This document shows, piece by piece, positions 17,170 to 27,514 of a stretch of DNA of 45,096 bases. Origin of the DNA: JBNJGB01 sp051747385 (lineage in GTDB: Bacteria; Myxococcota_A; UBA9042; PHBI01; JACKFB01); NCBI GenBank assembly GCA_051747385.1, contig JBNJGB010000044.1, positions 1 to 45,096 of the forward strand, written 5' to 3'. Position 1 is the first letter of the stretch. Each line of letters begins with the position of its first letter. The position numbers and the translations under genes are program-made. The notes beneath the pieces were generated by a model. That model saw only the letters and a list, made by a program, of their open reading frames with translations. It searched no databases and was not told where the DNA came from.

Positions 17170-19272
17170 TCAGTATCGGAAGACCCCCAGCCGCACGACA
17201 TCGCCGATGATTCCGTGGTCCGGGTCGAGGTAGGGTCGCGACGGAAAGGTACGCACGTCCAGCGGGACGCCCTCGGCTTCGATGAGCCCACAATCGGCGT
17301 TGGAACGCTCCAGGTTGCAGTCGAGCCCCTCGTAGAGGAGGGCGCAGGACTCCGCGTCGACGACCCCGTCCAGCTCCTTCATCGTCGGGGAGTCGACGGT
17401 CACGGGAGCCGGCACGGGGACCCCGAAGGCCACCCACTCGCCGTCGCGGGTCGGGGTGAAGAAGACGCAGCCGGGGTGCTCCTCGACCGCGTGGAGGAGG
17501 AAGCGGGCGGCCACCTGGCGGTTGCGGGACAGCAGGAGCCGGTCCGCCGAGTCGAAGGGCGCGGGGTGGGGCCCGCCCCGGTCCGGCATGGGAAGGCCCA
17601 CCAGCAACCCCGCGGCCAGGGCCACGCCGACGCGGATCCGTGTCCGGCGGCCCTGCAGGCGGTCGAAGAAGGCGGCGGTGGCGCGCCAGCCCAGCAGCAC
17701 CATCACCATCACCGCCGGCATGACCATGGTCACGTATCGGAGGATCTCGTACTCGGAGCCGTGAGCCGCGGAGTGGTAGAGGCGGAAGAGGACCAGGGTC
17801 GTGATGGGCAGGAGACCCACGGCGGCCCACCGCCGGAGCCCGGCGACGAAGCCGACGATGGCCAGCAGCGTGATGGTCGCGGGCACCGCCTGGAGGACCA
17901 CGAAGGGGAGCACGAGGGCCGAGGGGTTCAGCGGGTCGACGGCGTCCCAGATCCACTCGTACTCGTTCGACGGGTCCACCACCATCGAGAGCACGAAGAG
18001 GGCCGCCAGGACCAGGCCGATTTGGATGCGACGGCGGCGGCCTCCCGGCCCCAGCGCACCCCGGAACCAGGCGACGACGCGCTCGTGGAGGAGTTGGAGC
18101 GGCCCGCGGCCGGCGGTGGCCTGGATCGACGCGAGTAGCAGGGCGGGGCCGAAGAGGATCGCCGCCTCCTTCCGCGCCAGGGTGGCCAGGACGGTCAGGG
18201 TCGCGACGAGCAGCAGAGCGGCGGTCCTGGCCAGGGGCCCGAACGCCTCCCGGCGGGCCAGCAGCGCCATGGGCGGCAGCGCAAGGACGAACAGGAGCCC
18301 GAGCAGGGCCGACGGCGTCATGGACAGCGCCGCCTGGAGCGAGATGGGGTTGAGGAGGAACACGAGGGCCAGGGCGAGGCCGTGGCTCGCGCGGCGGAGG
18401 ACGCGCCAGGCGACGAGGAAGAACAGCGCCCCGGCGGCGGCCCACTGGACCAGATGCAGCCACACGGCGGTCCGGAGGCTGGCCCCGGCCTCCGTGCGCA
18501 CCAGGTCCAGGAGGAGGCGGTGATGCATGCCCCGGTGTTCGCCCAGGACGTAGAGGTGCTCCACGTTGTGCTCGGCCTCGTGGAGGATGGTGATCCAGGA
18601 GATCGGGAGGTCCGCGGGTCGCAGGAGCACGGCCAGGGTGGTCACGAGCGCGGCGCCGACGGCCGCTCCGAGCGCCAGCCTCCCGCGCCACGCCCGGTCC
18701 TCCCGAGCCCACGCCCGGCCGACGCCCAGGAAGAGCAGCAGGGCGAGCGCGTCGAGGCCCAGGACGAGGTGGCGCACCTCCAGGGCTTCGAGGCGCCGCT
18801 GCACGATCTCCACGAGCGGCGTCTTCTCCACCAGCCTGCCTTCGGGGCCCGGGACCTTCTCCACGGGCTCGACGAAGGGGGCGTGCCCGGGACCGTCGAG
18901 CCGCCGGACGCCTGTCATCACCGCCTCGAGAAGCCGCCGCGGCGGGTCGGAGCCGGGGGCCGGCTGGACGCGGTAGTGCGTGGTCTGCCACGGGCCCGAG
19001 GGCCCGTCGTGGGCCGCGATCTCGACGGCCGCGGTGCGCTGCCCGTCCGTGAAGACCAGGCGTAGGAACTCCGAGTGTGTCCGGACCTCCCGGAGAACCC
19101 AGGGCGTGGGGACAGGCACAACCTCGTGGAGCCGGAACGCGGCGTCCCGGGGCCACGACGCCAGGCCGTCCGTCGTCTCGGCGTCGGGAGGAGCACCCGC
19201 GGCTGCCAGGGGCGAGAGCAGGACCGCCACGGCCACGAGGAGCGAGGCGGCCATCCAGGTTGCATTCTTCAC
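17170..19272 (-). CDS. membrane protein, fused domains B-C (GT-C-like)
   Basis: The 700-residue protein has a signal peptide (1-26, ending AAAGA), a periplasmic domain (27-165), a membrane segment near 168-185 and then about ten more. Arg-Lys-Glu (367-369) sits at a membrane boundary. A soluble C-terminal domain carries YEGLDC at 647-652 followed by another cysteine. This is the B-C order of the 14026 protein without part A. GTG 19272 is chosen because GGGAAG precedes it and it gives a Lys-containing signal start. ATG 19287 (five residues longer) is the alternative. The gene is convergent with 14026. The function is unknown; the architecture resembles lipid-linked sugar transferases. Confidence 0.65.
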   Translation of the reverse strand: MKNATWMAASLLVAVAVLLSPLAAAGAPPDAETTDGLASWPRDAAFRLHEVVPVPTPWVLREVRTHSEFLRLVFTDGQRTAAVEIAAHDGPSGPWQTTHYRVQPAPGSDPPRRLLEAVMTGVRRLDGPGHAPFVEPVEKVPGPEGRLVEKTPLVEIVQRRLEALEVRHLVLGLDALALLLFLGVGRAWAREDRAWRGRLALGAAVGAALVTTLAVLLRPADLPISWITILHEAEHNVEHLYVLGEHRGMHHRLLLDLVRTEAGASLRTAVWLHLVQWAAAGALFFLVAWRVLRRASHGLALALVFLLNPISLQAALSMTPSALLGLLFVLALPPMALLARREAFGPLARTAALLLVATLTVLATLARKEAAILFGPALLLASIQATAGRGPLQLLHERVVAWFRGALGPGGRRRRIQIGLVLAALFVLSMVVDPSNEYEWIWDAVDPLNPSALVLPFVVLQAVPATITLLAIVGFVAGLRRWAAVGLLPITTLVLFRLYHSAAHGSEYEILRYVTMVMPAVMVMVLLGWRATAAFFDRLQGRRTRIRVGVALAAGLLVGLPMPDRGGPHPAPFDSADRLLLSRNRQVAARFLLHAVEEHPGCVFFTPTRDGEWVAFGVPVPAPVTVDSPTMKELDGVVDAESCALLYEGLDCNLERSNADCGLIEAEGVPLDVRTFPSRPYLDPDHGIIGDVVRLGVFRY

Positions 19273-19869
19273 GGCATCTTCCCGCATCACCCGTGGCGTG
19301 CGAGGAAGGTAGCAAAGGGGGGGGGTCGCCGCCACCGAGGCTCGACTCCGGCCTGTCCGCGGAGCCGTCCATGCGGCCTCGCGCCGAGCGCCGCCGTCGG
19401 GGCGGGGCCGGGACCGAGCTGCCCCGGCGCCAGGCTGCGCCGAGGTCCGGTCGGAGACGTCTCGGGGCGACGGGGAGCCGCCCATGGCAGCCGTCATCCG
19501 CACCGCGATCCCCGACGAGCGGAACGTGCAATGGAGGGGACGTCGGCTATGCTCCTCGGCGGTGGTCTCCGCGAGACGCCACGGGGAAGGGATGTGAGAG
19601 GCGAGCGCCCCCTGGCCGTGGATCCGTGGGCGCCGTCGTGCCACACCGGCCTGCCGATGGAGGGCTCCTGGCCCGGCCCGACCTCGCGCGCCCTGGCGGA
19701 ACGCTTCGCCCGGCTGGCCCTCGGCATCGACCGGGACGCGAACGCCGAGGCCCTGGAGCGGCTGCGACCCGAGGCGCGGCCGACCTGGAGCGCGGCGTCC
19801 TCCGCGTGGCGCTCGGGGACGACCCGGAGCATGACGCTCCGGAGATGACCGGGCCGGCGGAGGGCCGGG
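19273..19869. other. intergenic region between two minus-strand genes
   Basis: About 600 bp upstream of the 17170-19272 gene. The only coding candidate is a small plus-strand frame (19594-19848). A run of eight or more G at about 19318-19327 is notable. No promoter or terminator could be assigned. Confidence 0.4.
19594..19848 (+). CDS. possible small hypothetical protein
   Basis: An 84-residue GTG frame with GAAGG shortly upstream. The middle part (SRALAERFARLALGIDRD and onward) reads like a helical protein segment. The last third is Ser/Trp/Arg-rich. A neighbouring frame over the same bases gives a more protein-like DLERGVLRVALGDD, so a frameshift is conceivable. No family was recognised. 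Confidence 0.2.
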   Translation: MRGERPLAVDPWAPSCHTGLPMEGSWPGPTSRALAERFARLALGIDRDANAEALERLRPEARPTWSAASSAWRSGTTRSMTLRR

Positions 19870-21510
19870 TCAGGTGTCGCGGCCCAGGGTGCGCAGGATG
19901 GTCTGGGCGGCGGCCCGGCCGGAGGACATGGTGCCGACGATGCCGTGGCCGGCGCGGGTGGAGGCGCCGCAGAGGAAGAGGCCCCGGATCGGGGTGCGAT
20001 AGCCCGGGCGCTTGTCCAGCATCTGGTCGGGGGTGGCCGCGATACCGTAGCTGGTGCCCATGCTGGCGCGGGTGAAGCGCATGTGGGTCATCGGGGTGGC
20101 CGACTCCCGGTAGACGATGCGCTCGGCCGTGCCCGGGAAGGTGCGTTCCAGGCAGGCGACCATGTTGTCCTCGACCCGCTGCTTGAGGGCCTGGTAGCGG
20201 GCGTCGCGCTTGTAGTCCCAGGCCAGGGGATCACCGGTGACGCCCCACTTCGCGGGATCGCCCGGGACGACGGTCATCACCTCCACGTTGCCGACGCCGG
20301 GCGGGGCGTGGTGCGGGTTGTCGGGTTCCTTCATGGTGGCGCTGGTGATGTAGGCCACGTGGGGGTCCGGCTCCGCGGCCTCGCGGGCGTGGCGGTACAT
20401 GGCGTCGAAGTCGTAGTCGTCGAAGACCCAGTAGTTGGACGCGCGCATGCCCAGCGAGGACAGGTCGGCCTCCACGCCGAGGCAGGTGATGAACAGGGCC
20501 GCGGCCATCTGGAAGCCGCCGACGCGGTCCGCCCACCTCGCCGCCAGGTGCTCGGGGCCGACCAGGTCGAGCATGGTGCGCTTGAGGTCGGCGTTCGACA
20601 GGACCAGGTCGGCGCGGCAGGTCTCCGCCTCGCCGTGGCGCGGGGCCTCCGTCACGATCCCCACGGCGCGCCCGTCCTCGACGAGGATGCGCTCCACGGG
20701 GCGTCGCAGGTGGATGGAGCCGCCGTGGGCCTCGATGGTGGCGGCGAGGCGATCGGCCAGGATCTGCCCCCCGCCGCGCGGATAGTACGCGCCGTGGAAG
20801 TAGTGCGCCGCCAGACCGCAGTGGAGCAGGGCGCTCGCCTCGCTCGGCGGCAGGCCGTAGTCGCCGTTCTGCCCCAGCATCACGGCGCGCAACCTGGGGT
20901 CCTTCGTGCAGGAGTCCAGGAAGGCCCCGATGGTGGCGCCCTTGTAGCGCGCCAGGAGTCGGCCCTTCCGCAGGACGTGCCACAGCAGACCCGGGGTCAT
21001 CTTCCCGCGCGTGGCCTCCATCTGCCGGCCGACCTCGCCGACCTGTCGGACGAGCGCGATGTAGCGGTCGATGCCCTTCCGCTCCGAGGGGAAGAGGTCC
21101 AGCAGGCGCTGCCGGTACAGGTCCAGGTCGGCGGGCACCCGGAAGGTGAGGTCCGGGAAGACGAAGGTGTCGAAGCCGTCCGGATCCAGGGGGAGCCAGT
21201 CGACGTGGATGTCCAGGTCTCCCAGGATCGACGGGATGACGCCGTCCGGGCCGCAGTCGCCCACGTAGTGCAGGCCGACGTCGAAGTGGTAGCGGCGGTG
21301 CTTCGGGCCGCGCCCGAACACGGTCCCGCACCCGCCGGCGACGTAGTGCCCGTCGAGCACGGCCACCCGGAGCCCCCGGCGGGCGAGATACGCCCCGGCG
21401 GTCAGCCCGCCGAGGCCCGCCCCCACGATGGCCACGTCCGCTCGCTCCGGCACCGGGTTGCGGGCTCGGGCGCGGGTGGCCTCGGGGGGGCCGGGCTCCG
21501 GGGGGTCCAT
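19870..21510 (-). CDS. phytoene desaturase/retinol saturase-like FAD oxidoreductase
   Basis: The 546-residue protein has the dinucleotide fold VAIVGAGLGGLTAGAYLARRG near residue 26. It has the family hallmark HFDVGLHYVGD and the C-terminal GLFLCGASTRAGHGIVGTMSSGR. This places it in the CrtI/CrtO/RetSat superfamily, which oxidises or reduces polyenes and other hydrophobic C=C bonds using FAD. The substrate is unassigned; no other carotenoid gene is in the window. It starts 16 bp after the stop of the Cys-rich lipoprotein gene and is probably co-transcribed with it. AGGA precedes ATG 21510. Confidence 0.85.
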   Translation of the reverse strand: MDPPEPGPPEATRARARNPVPERADVAIVGAGLGGLTAGAYLARRGLRVAVLDGHYVAGGCGTVFGRGPKHRRYHFDVGLHYVGDCGPDGVIPSILGDLDIHVDWLPLDPDGFDTFVFPDLTFRVPADLDLYRQRLLDLFPSERKGIDRYIALVRQVGEVGRQMEATRGKMTPGLLWHVLRKGRLLARYKGATIGAFLDSCTKDPRLRAVMLGQNGDYGLPPSEASALLHCGLAAHYFHGAYYPRGGGQILADRLAATIEAHGGSIHLRRPVERILVEDGRAVGIVTEAPRHGEAETCRADLVLSNADLKRTMLDLVGPEHLAARWADRVGGFQMAAALFITCLGVEADLSSLGMRASNYWVFDDYDFDAMYRHAREAAEPDPHVAYITSATMKEPDNPHHAPPGVGNVEVMTVVPGDPAKWGVTGDPLAWDYKRDARYQALKQRVEDNMVACLERTFPGTAERIVYRESATPMTHMRFTRASMGTSYGIAATPDQMLDKRPGYRTPIRGLFLCGASTRAGHGIVGTMSSGRAAAQTILRTLGRDT

Positions 21511-21526
21511 CTCGAGTCCTGTCGGC

Positions 21527-23869
21527 CTACTGGAGGCAGGTGGCGAGCGGCGTGGCGCAGGCGTCCTGCTGGGCGTCGGCGATGCACTGCTCGCCGCCGT
21601 CCGGGCACGCGTCGGTCAGGCAGCCGATGAGCTGCAGCCAGGAGATCTGGGCGAGCCAGGAGCCGTCCTGCATGCACGCGTCCGAGCACGCGTCGTCTCC
21701 CGCATCACAGTTGCCGGAGCAGGTCGCGACGTCGGCGCACGTCGCGGTTCCGGCCGAGGCCGACAGGCATTGCGCCCACGCGAGCCCGCAGTTGTCGGCC
21801 ACGCAGCCCTGCGTCTCGCATGCGTTGTCGGCGATGCAGATCTGGAAGCCGTAGAACTCGGCGAGGCCGACGTCGGACGCCTGCTGGACGCACGCGTCCT
21901 GGCAGTCGCTGTCGCCCTCGGCGCAGCCGCTCAGGCAGTCGGTGACGCCCAGGCAGTCCGTGCCCTCGGCGTCCGGGGCGGTGCACTCGGCGTAGGCCAC
22001 GCCGCATGCGCCGGACGGAGCGACGGCCTGTCCGATGCAGTCGCCGCCCTCCGGGCAGGTCGTGTTCAGGCAGCCGGCGAGGGTGACGTAGCTCTGCTGG
22101 GCCTCGGCGCTCGCGGAGTGGAGGCAGCCGTCGAAGCAGGCGTCGTCGCCGGACTCGCAGCTGTTGGTGCAGTCGAGGAGCCCCGCGCAGGTGTCCGCGC
22201 CCGTGTCCTCGTAGAAGCAGGCGGCGACCGGCGCGGCGCAGAAGAACGCGGTACACAGCTCCGTCTCGCAGCCGTGGGCCACCGAGCACTCGTTCAGCTC
22301 CACGAGCGTGTCCTGGGCGCCGGCGGTCCCCTGGTTGAAGCAGCCCTCCACGCAGGTGCCGTCCTCGCCGCACTCGCCCATGCAGGCGTTGACGTCCTCG
22401 CAGGACAGGTCGCCGGTGACGGCGACGCAGGAGGCGTCCGTGCAGGTCTCGCCGAGGCCGCAGTGGACCGGCGTGCCGTACTCGAGGCACTCGTCCGCGT
22501 CGAAGTCCCCGCAGGTCACCACCGAGTTGCCGTCGCAGACCTGGGCGTCGACCGTGTCGCACTCGTCCGTGCACTCGCCCGAGCACTCGCCGTTGGAGCA
22601 GGTCTCGCCGTCGGGGCAGTCGACGGGCGTGCCGAGCTCGAGGCAGGCGTCGTCGTCGAAGTCGCCGCAGGTGGCGACGCCGTTGGCCTGGCAGACGGTG
22701 GCCCCGTCGGTGTCGCACTCGTCCACGCAGGAGGTGGAGCACTCGCCGTTGGAGCAGGTCTCCGTCTCCTGGCAGGGGACCACGGTGCCCCACTCGAGGC
22801 AGCCGTCGGGATCCCAGTCGCCGCACGTCTTGAAGCCGTCGCCCTCGCAGGCCCGGGCGCCCTTCTCGGTGCACTCGTCGGAGCACTCCGCGGCGCAGGT
22901 GCCGGCGGAGCACACCTGGCCCTCGTCGCACGGCACCGGCGTGCCCCACTCGAGGCAGGCGTCGTCGTCGGTGTTCCCGCAGGTCGCCACGCCGCCGCCG
23001 TCGCACTTGGTCGCGCCGTCGGTGGTGCACTCGTCGGTGCACTCCGCCGAGCAGACGCCGCCGGAGCAGGTCTGGCCCTCCGGGCAGGCGACCGGCGTGC
23101 CCCACTCGAGGCAGCCGTCCTCGTCGTGGTCGTCGCAGGCCGCCACGCCGCCGCCGTCGCACTTGGTCGCGCCGTCGGTGGTGCACTCGTCGGAGCACTC
23201 CGCGGCGCACTCGCCGCCGGAGCACGTCTGGCCCGCCTCGCAGGCCACCGGCGTGCTCCACTCGAAGCAGGCGTCGTCGTCGAAGTCGCCGCAGGTCAGG
23301 ACGCTGTCGCCGTCGCACTTGGTCGCGCCGTCGGTGGTGCACTCGTCGGCGCACTCCGCGGCGCACTCGCCGTTGGAGCAGGTCTGGCCCGCCTCGCAGG
23401 CGACCGCGTCGCCCCACTCCAGGCACTCGTCGTCGTCGTGATCGCCGCAGGCGGCTACCGCGTCGCCCTCGCACTTCTTGGCGCCCTCGGTGGTGCACTC
23501 GTCGGAGCAGCCCACCATGCAGTTGCCGCCCGAGCAGGTCTCGCCGTCCCCGCAGGCCTGGGCGTCGCCCCACTCGAGGCAGGAGTCGTCGTCGAAGTCG
23601 CCGCAGGTCTGGACGGCGTCGCCGTCGCACTGCTTCGCGCCGCTCGTGGAGCACTCGTCGGTGCACGTCGGCCCGGTGTCGTCCCCCTCGGTGTCGTCCC
23701 CCTCGGTGTCGTCCCCGAGCGAGTCGCCGCCGACCGTGTCCGGCTGGACGGTGGAGTCGGGCTGGCCCGTCGTGTCGGGGCTGAACGTGCCGTCGCCGCC
23801 GTCATCGCACGCGGCGAGCGACAGGCCGAGCAGGGCCGTGAGCAGGGTGGTGGACGCGAGGCGACGCAT
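21527..23869 (-). CDS. Cys-rich tandem-repeat lipoprotein
   Basis: The 780-residue protein has a lipoprotein signal with lipobox LAAC (Cys21, Asp at +2) and an acidic linker with EGDDT repeats (22-68). Eight tandem 52-residue repeats follow (69-484), each with eight cysteines on the pattern CxDECxTxGAxxC, CGDxDxDxC, LEWGTPVxC, CSxGxC. Residues 485-780 form four longer units of about 70 residues with a second pattern (CADVATCSGNC, DDACSDACM and similar). All the cysteines suggest a disulfide-stabilised surface rod. Myxococcota encode many lipoproteins of this style; binding or adhesion roles are inference. A strong AGGAGG lies before ATG 23869. Confidence 0.85.
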   Translation of the reverse strand: MRRLASTTLLTALLGLSLAACDDGGDGTFSPDTTGQPDSTVQPDTVGGDSLGDDTEGDDTEGDDTGPTCTDECSTSGAKQCDGDAVQTCGDFDDDSCLEWGDAQACGDGETCSGGNCMVGCSDECTTEGAKKCEGDAVAACGDHDDDECLEWGDAVACEAGQTCSNGECAAECADECTTDGATKCDGDSVLTCGDFDDDACFEWSTPVACEAGQTCSGGECAAECSDECTTDGATKCDGGGVAACDDHDEDGCLEWGTPVACPEGQTCSGGVCSAECTDECTTDGATKCDGGGVATCGNTDDDACLEWGTPVPCDEGQVCSAGTCAAECSDECTEKGARACEGDGFKTCGDWDPDGCLEWGTVVPCQETETCSNGECSTSCVDECDTDGATVCQANGVATCGDFDDDACLELGTPVDCPDGETCSNGECSGECTDECDTVDAQVCDGNSVVTCGDFDADECLEYGTPVHCGLGETCTDASCVAVTGDLSCEDVNACMGECGEDGTCVEGCFNQGTAGAQDTLVELNECSVAHGCETELCTAFFCAAPVAACFYEDTGADTCAGLLDCTNSCESGDDACFDGCLHSASAEAQQSYVTLAGCLNTTCPEGGDCIGQAVAPSGACGVAYAECTAPDAEGTDCLGVTDCLSGCAEGDSDCQDACVQQASDVGLAEFYGFQICIADNACETQGCVADNCGLAWAQCLSASAGTATCADVATCSGNCDAGDDACSDACMQDGSWLAQISWLQLIGCLTDACPDGGEQCIADAQQDACATPLATCLQ
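22418..23665 (-). repeat. eight 156-bp coding tandem repeats
   Basis: These encode the eight 52-residue Cys-rich units of the lipoprotein. Units 3-5 are the most alike (TTDGATKCDG shared), which suggests recent unit duplication in the middle of the array. The last two have drifted most. Confidence 0.85.
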
Positions 23870-24011
23870 GAAGACCTCCTGAGAGCTTCGTCTCTTCCCG
23901 ATGAGCGGGACACGGATGTCCGTGCCCTCGCCAGCGTGATCGATAGCGCCTTCTACCCACGACGCGGCACGCCGTCAAAGGGGTTCTCATGCGGGCCGGA
24001 TACAATTCGTT

Positions 24012-25109
24012 TCAGGTGATTGGCGCCTGCTCCGCCGCTTGCCGGACCTCCCGGCTGAAGACCAGGGCGCCGAGGATGAAGGGCACGTAGCAGGTGAAGG
24101 TGCGCCAGACGATGATGAGCGCGGCGGCCTGCGGCTCCGGCATGATGCCGGCGAAGATGAGCATCCCGCCGCCCTCGGCGATCCCCGCGCCGCCGGGCGT
24201 GGGGGAGATGAACACCAGGACCACGAAGAGCACGCTCAGGGACACGAGCTCGGCGACGCCCACCTCCGGGTGGACGCCCAGGCCGACGATGACCGCCAGG
24301 GTGGCCAGCGAAGCCAGGTTGATCGCCGTCAGCAGGAAGGCGCTCGCCACGTGGAGCGCGCGTCCCCGGAGGAAGGCGCCGAAGTCGTGCGCCGTCTCCT
24401 GGAGGAGATCGTCCAGGCGGACCATCAGGCGCTTCCAGCGCGGGAGGTCCTCGCCCGTCTCCTCGGCCGTGCGGTCCTGCTGGTGCAGCGCCTCCATGAC
24501 GCGGCCGATGGTGCGCGCGGACAGCCGCGGCCACAGGGCGATCGCCGTGACGCCGGCCAGGAGCAGGGTCAGCGCGATGCCGCTGCCGGCCAGCACGCCG
24601 CGGACGACGCCCTCGGACACCGCCTCCGAGGGTGAGACGAACGAGAACAGGACCGCCAGCGGCACGAGGACGTAGAACCCGAGCAGTCCCTTGATGAGGC
24701 CGATGGCGAGGCCCCGGGAGCCGTCGAAGCCGCGACGGTTGAGCATCCAGGCCACGGCGGGCGCCGCGCCGCCGGCCCCCGGTGTCAGGAAGGCCGCGAA
24801 GAGGTTCACCAGGGCGGTGCGGACGCCCAGGAGCGGACGGATCGGAGAGCCCAGGGCCGCCCCCGTCGCCGTGTAGCGCAGGCCGTCCGCGGCCAGGTCG
24901 AGCGCCAGGAAGCCCACCGCCGCCAGGAAGAGCAGCGGGGGCAGGGCGGCCAGGGCGTCCAGGACGGGGCCCGGCCCGCCGGCGTGCCAGGCGACGAACA
25001 CCAGCGCGCCGACGACCAGCGCGAAGGGGAGGGCGTGCAGGAGGTGGTGCCCCCCGCCCCGCGTCGGCGGGGCCTGCTCGGCGTCGGTCGCGGTCTCCGC
25101 CTGATCCAC
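24012..25109 (-). CDS. lysylphosphatidylglycerol synthase TM-region (UPF0104) family protein
   Basis: The 365-residue integral membrane protein has about eight hydrophobic segments. PTPGGAGIAEGGG (about 305-317) is the family signature PxPGGxGxxE. FLTPGAGGAAPAVAWML corresponds to the N-terminal conserved loop. It lacks the C-terminal soluble aminoacyl-transfer domain of MprF, so it is the flippase-like membrane half only. Related stand-alone proteins are thought to move or modify lipids. The start is GTG 25109 without a clear ribosome site. It has no overlap with neighbours. Confidence 0.85.
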   Translation of the reverse strand: MDQAETATDAEQAPPTRGGGHHLLHALPFALVVGALVFVAWHAGGPGPVLDALAALPPLLFLAAVGFLALDLAADGLRYTATGAALGSPIRPLLGVRTALVNLFAAFLTPGAGGAAPAVAWMLNRRGFDGSRGLAIGLIKGLLGFYVLVPLAVLFSFVSPSEAVSEGVVRGVLAGSGIALTLLLAGVTAIALWPRLSARTIGRVMEALHQQDRTAEETGEDLPRWKRLMVRLDDLLQETAHDFGAFLRGRALHVASAFLLTAINLASLATLAVIVGLGVHPEVGVAELVSLSVLFVVLVFISPTPGGAGIAEGGGMLIFAGIMPEPQAAALIIVWRTFTCYVPFILGALVFSREVRQAAEQAPIT

Positions 25110-25399
25110 GGCGGGGGAGTCTAGCAGCGTCCGGGAAAACTCTCCCGTCGCGGTTCCCGGCCACTTCCGCGCATCTCGCCGTCCCGGACCCGCTGCGGCG
25201 AACCTATTGGTTCGCCTCGGGTTCCGGAATCGGCGGCGCCCTACGCGCCGCCTCGACGACCTGCACGAAATCGGCTCGGGCCCGCTCGGTCCGACTTTCC
25301 CCGGACACAGCTAGGCGGTTCTCGCACGCCTGGCGATCGAAGAGGTTTCGCCGTACAACGGGGGGACCCCCACCGCCGACTACGCGAGGGAGGCGCCCC

Positions 25400-26299
25400 A
25401 TGAGTCCGCATCCTCCGGCGCTGCCGAGCTGGATCGAGCCGCACATGCCCTTCCGGAGGCGCCTGGAGACCGTGGACGGTCACCGGGTCCACATGGTCGA
25501 CGAGGGTGAGGGGCCGGTGGTGCTCCTCGTCCACGGCAACCCGACGTGGTCGTTTCTGTGGCGGAAGGTGATCGCGCGCCTCCAGGGCCGCGGTGTGCGC
25601 TGCCTGGCGCCGGATCTGCTGGGGTTCGGGCTGTCGCACAAGCCGCGCCGGGTGGGCTTTCACACCCTGACGCGGCACGCCGACGTCGTGGCGGGGCTGG
25701 TGGAGCAGGTGGCGCCGGATCTGCCGGTGACCGTCGTCGGGCAGGACTGGGGCGGGCCCATCGCAGCGGCCGCCGCCGTCCGGCTGGAGGGGCGGGTCCG
25801 CGCGGCGGTGTTCGGCAACACCGCCCTGCTGCAACCCAAGCGGCCCCTCCGGACGGCCACGTTCCACAGGCTGGCGCGTGCGCCCGTCGTGTCGGATCTG
25901 CTCTTTCGGGGGCTCGGATTCCCGCTGCAGGTGCTAGACCGCGTGCAGGGCGATCGCTCCAGCATCGGTCGGCTCGAGCGCCGGGCGTATCGCTGGCCGC
26001 TCCGGCGCCTCCGCGACCGCGCGGGCCCGCTCGCCCTGGCCCGGATGGTCCCGGACCGGGAGGGACACCCGACGCTCCGGGAGACCCCGGCCATCGACCG
26101 GTGGTATCGAGAGATGGACGGCCCGGTCTCCCTGGTCTGGGGCACCCGGGACCCCATCCTGGGCGGGGCCCGCTTCCGGATGCGCCAGGCGCGCCAGGAC
26201 GCCCGCTATCACGAGACGGGGGCGGGGCACTTCATCCAGGAGGAGATCCCCGAGCTGATCGCCGACGAGATCCTCGAGGTGACGCGTACGTCCTCCTGA
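25400..26299 (+). CDS. haloalkane dehalogenase-like alpha/beta hydrolase
   Basis: The 299-residue protein has a complete catalytic set for this family. HGNPTW gives halide-stabilising Asn47 and Trp50. GQDWGG gives nucleophile Asp116 and Trp117. WGTRDP gives acid Asp251, and GHFIQEE gives base His277. Haloalkane dehalogenases hydrolyse carbon-halogen bonds through an aspartyl ester. The Asp nucleophile separates it from ordinary Ser esterases. GAGGGAGG (25386-25393) fixes ATG 25400. It is not clearly part of an operon. The natural substrate is unknown. Confidence 0.85.
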   Translation: MSPHPPALPSWIEPHMPFRRRLETVDGHRVHMVDEGEGPVVLLVHGNPTWSFLWRKVIARLQGRGVRCLAPDLLGFGLSHKPRRVGFHTLTRHADVVAGLVEQVAPDLPVTVVGQDWGGPIAAAAAVRLEGRVRAAVFGNTALLQPKRPLRTATFHRLARAPVVSDLLFRGLGFPLQVLDRVQGDRSSIGRLERRAYRWPLRRLRDRAGPLALARMVPDREGHPTLRETPAIDRWYREMDGPVSLVWGTRDPILGGARFRMRQARQDARYHETGAGHFIQEEIPELIADEILEVTRTSS

Positions 26300-26517
26300 C
26301 GCGTCGCGCCTGGCAGGGCGTCCCGTCGGCGCGGGTCCCCCGGGGAGAGTGGGGCGCCGTCCGCGTCCACCTCGGCGTGCAGGGCGAGCCAGCCTCTCGC
26401 GATCGCGCCGTCCCGCGCCCGGCGAGTGGCGTGTAACCTCCGGCGGGGGCGCGGCTTATCGATGGACAGAGCAGTCGCCCTTGGAGATCCTCGTCCCTCC
26501 GCTCCGGGAGTCGCCCG

Positions 26518-27513
<996 letters not shown>

Positions 27514-27514
27514 C

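Noticed and set aside
19945..21630. Long plus-strand frame opposite the RetSat-like gene
   Set aside because: Antisense shadow; the minus frame has clear FAD motifs.
22418..23665. Regular spacing suggestive of a repeat array such as CRISPR
   Set aside because: The 156-bp units are coding and lack repeat-spacer structure.
21428..24019. Long plus-strand frame rich in Ala/Val/Gly repeats
   Set aside because: Mirror of the Cys-rich lipoprotein repeats; no start signal and no family match.
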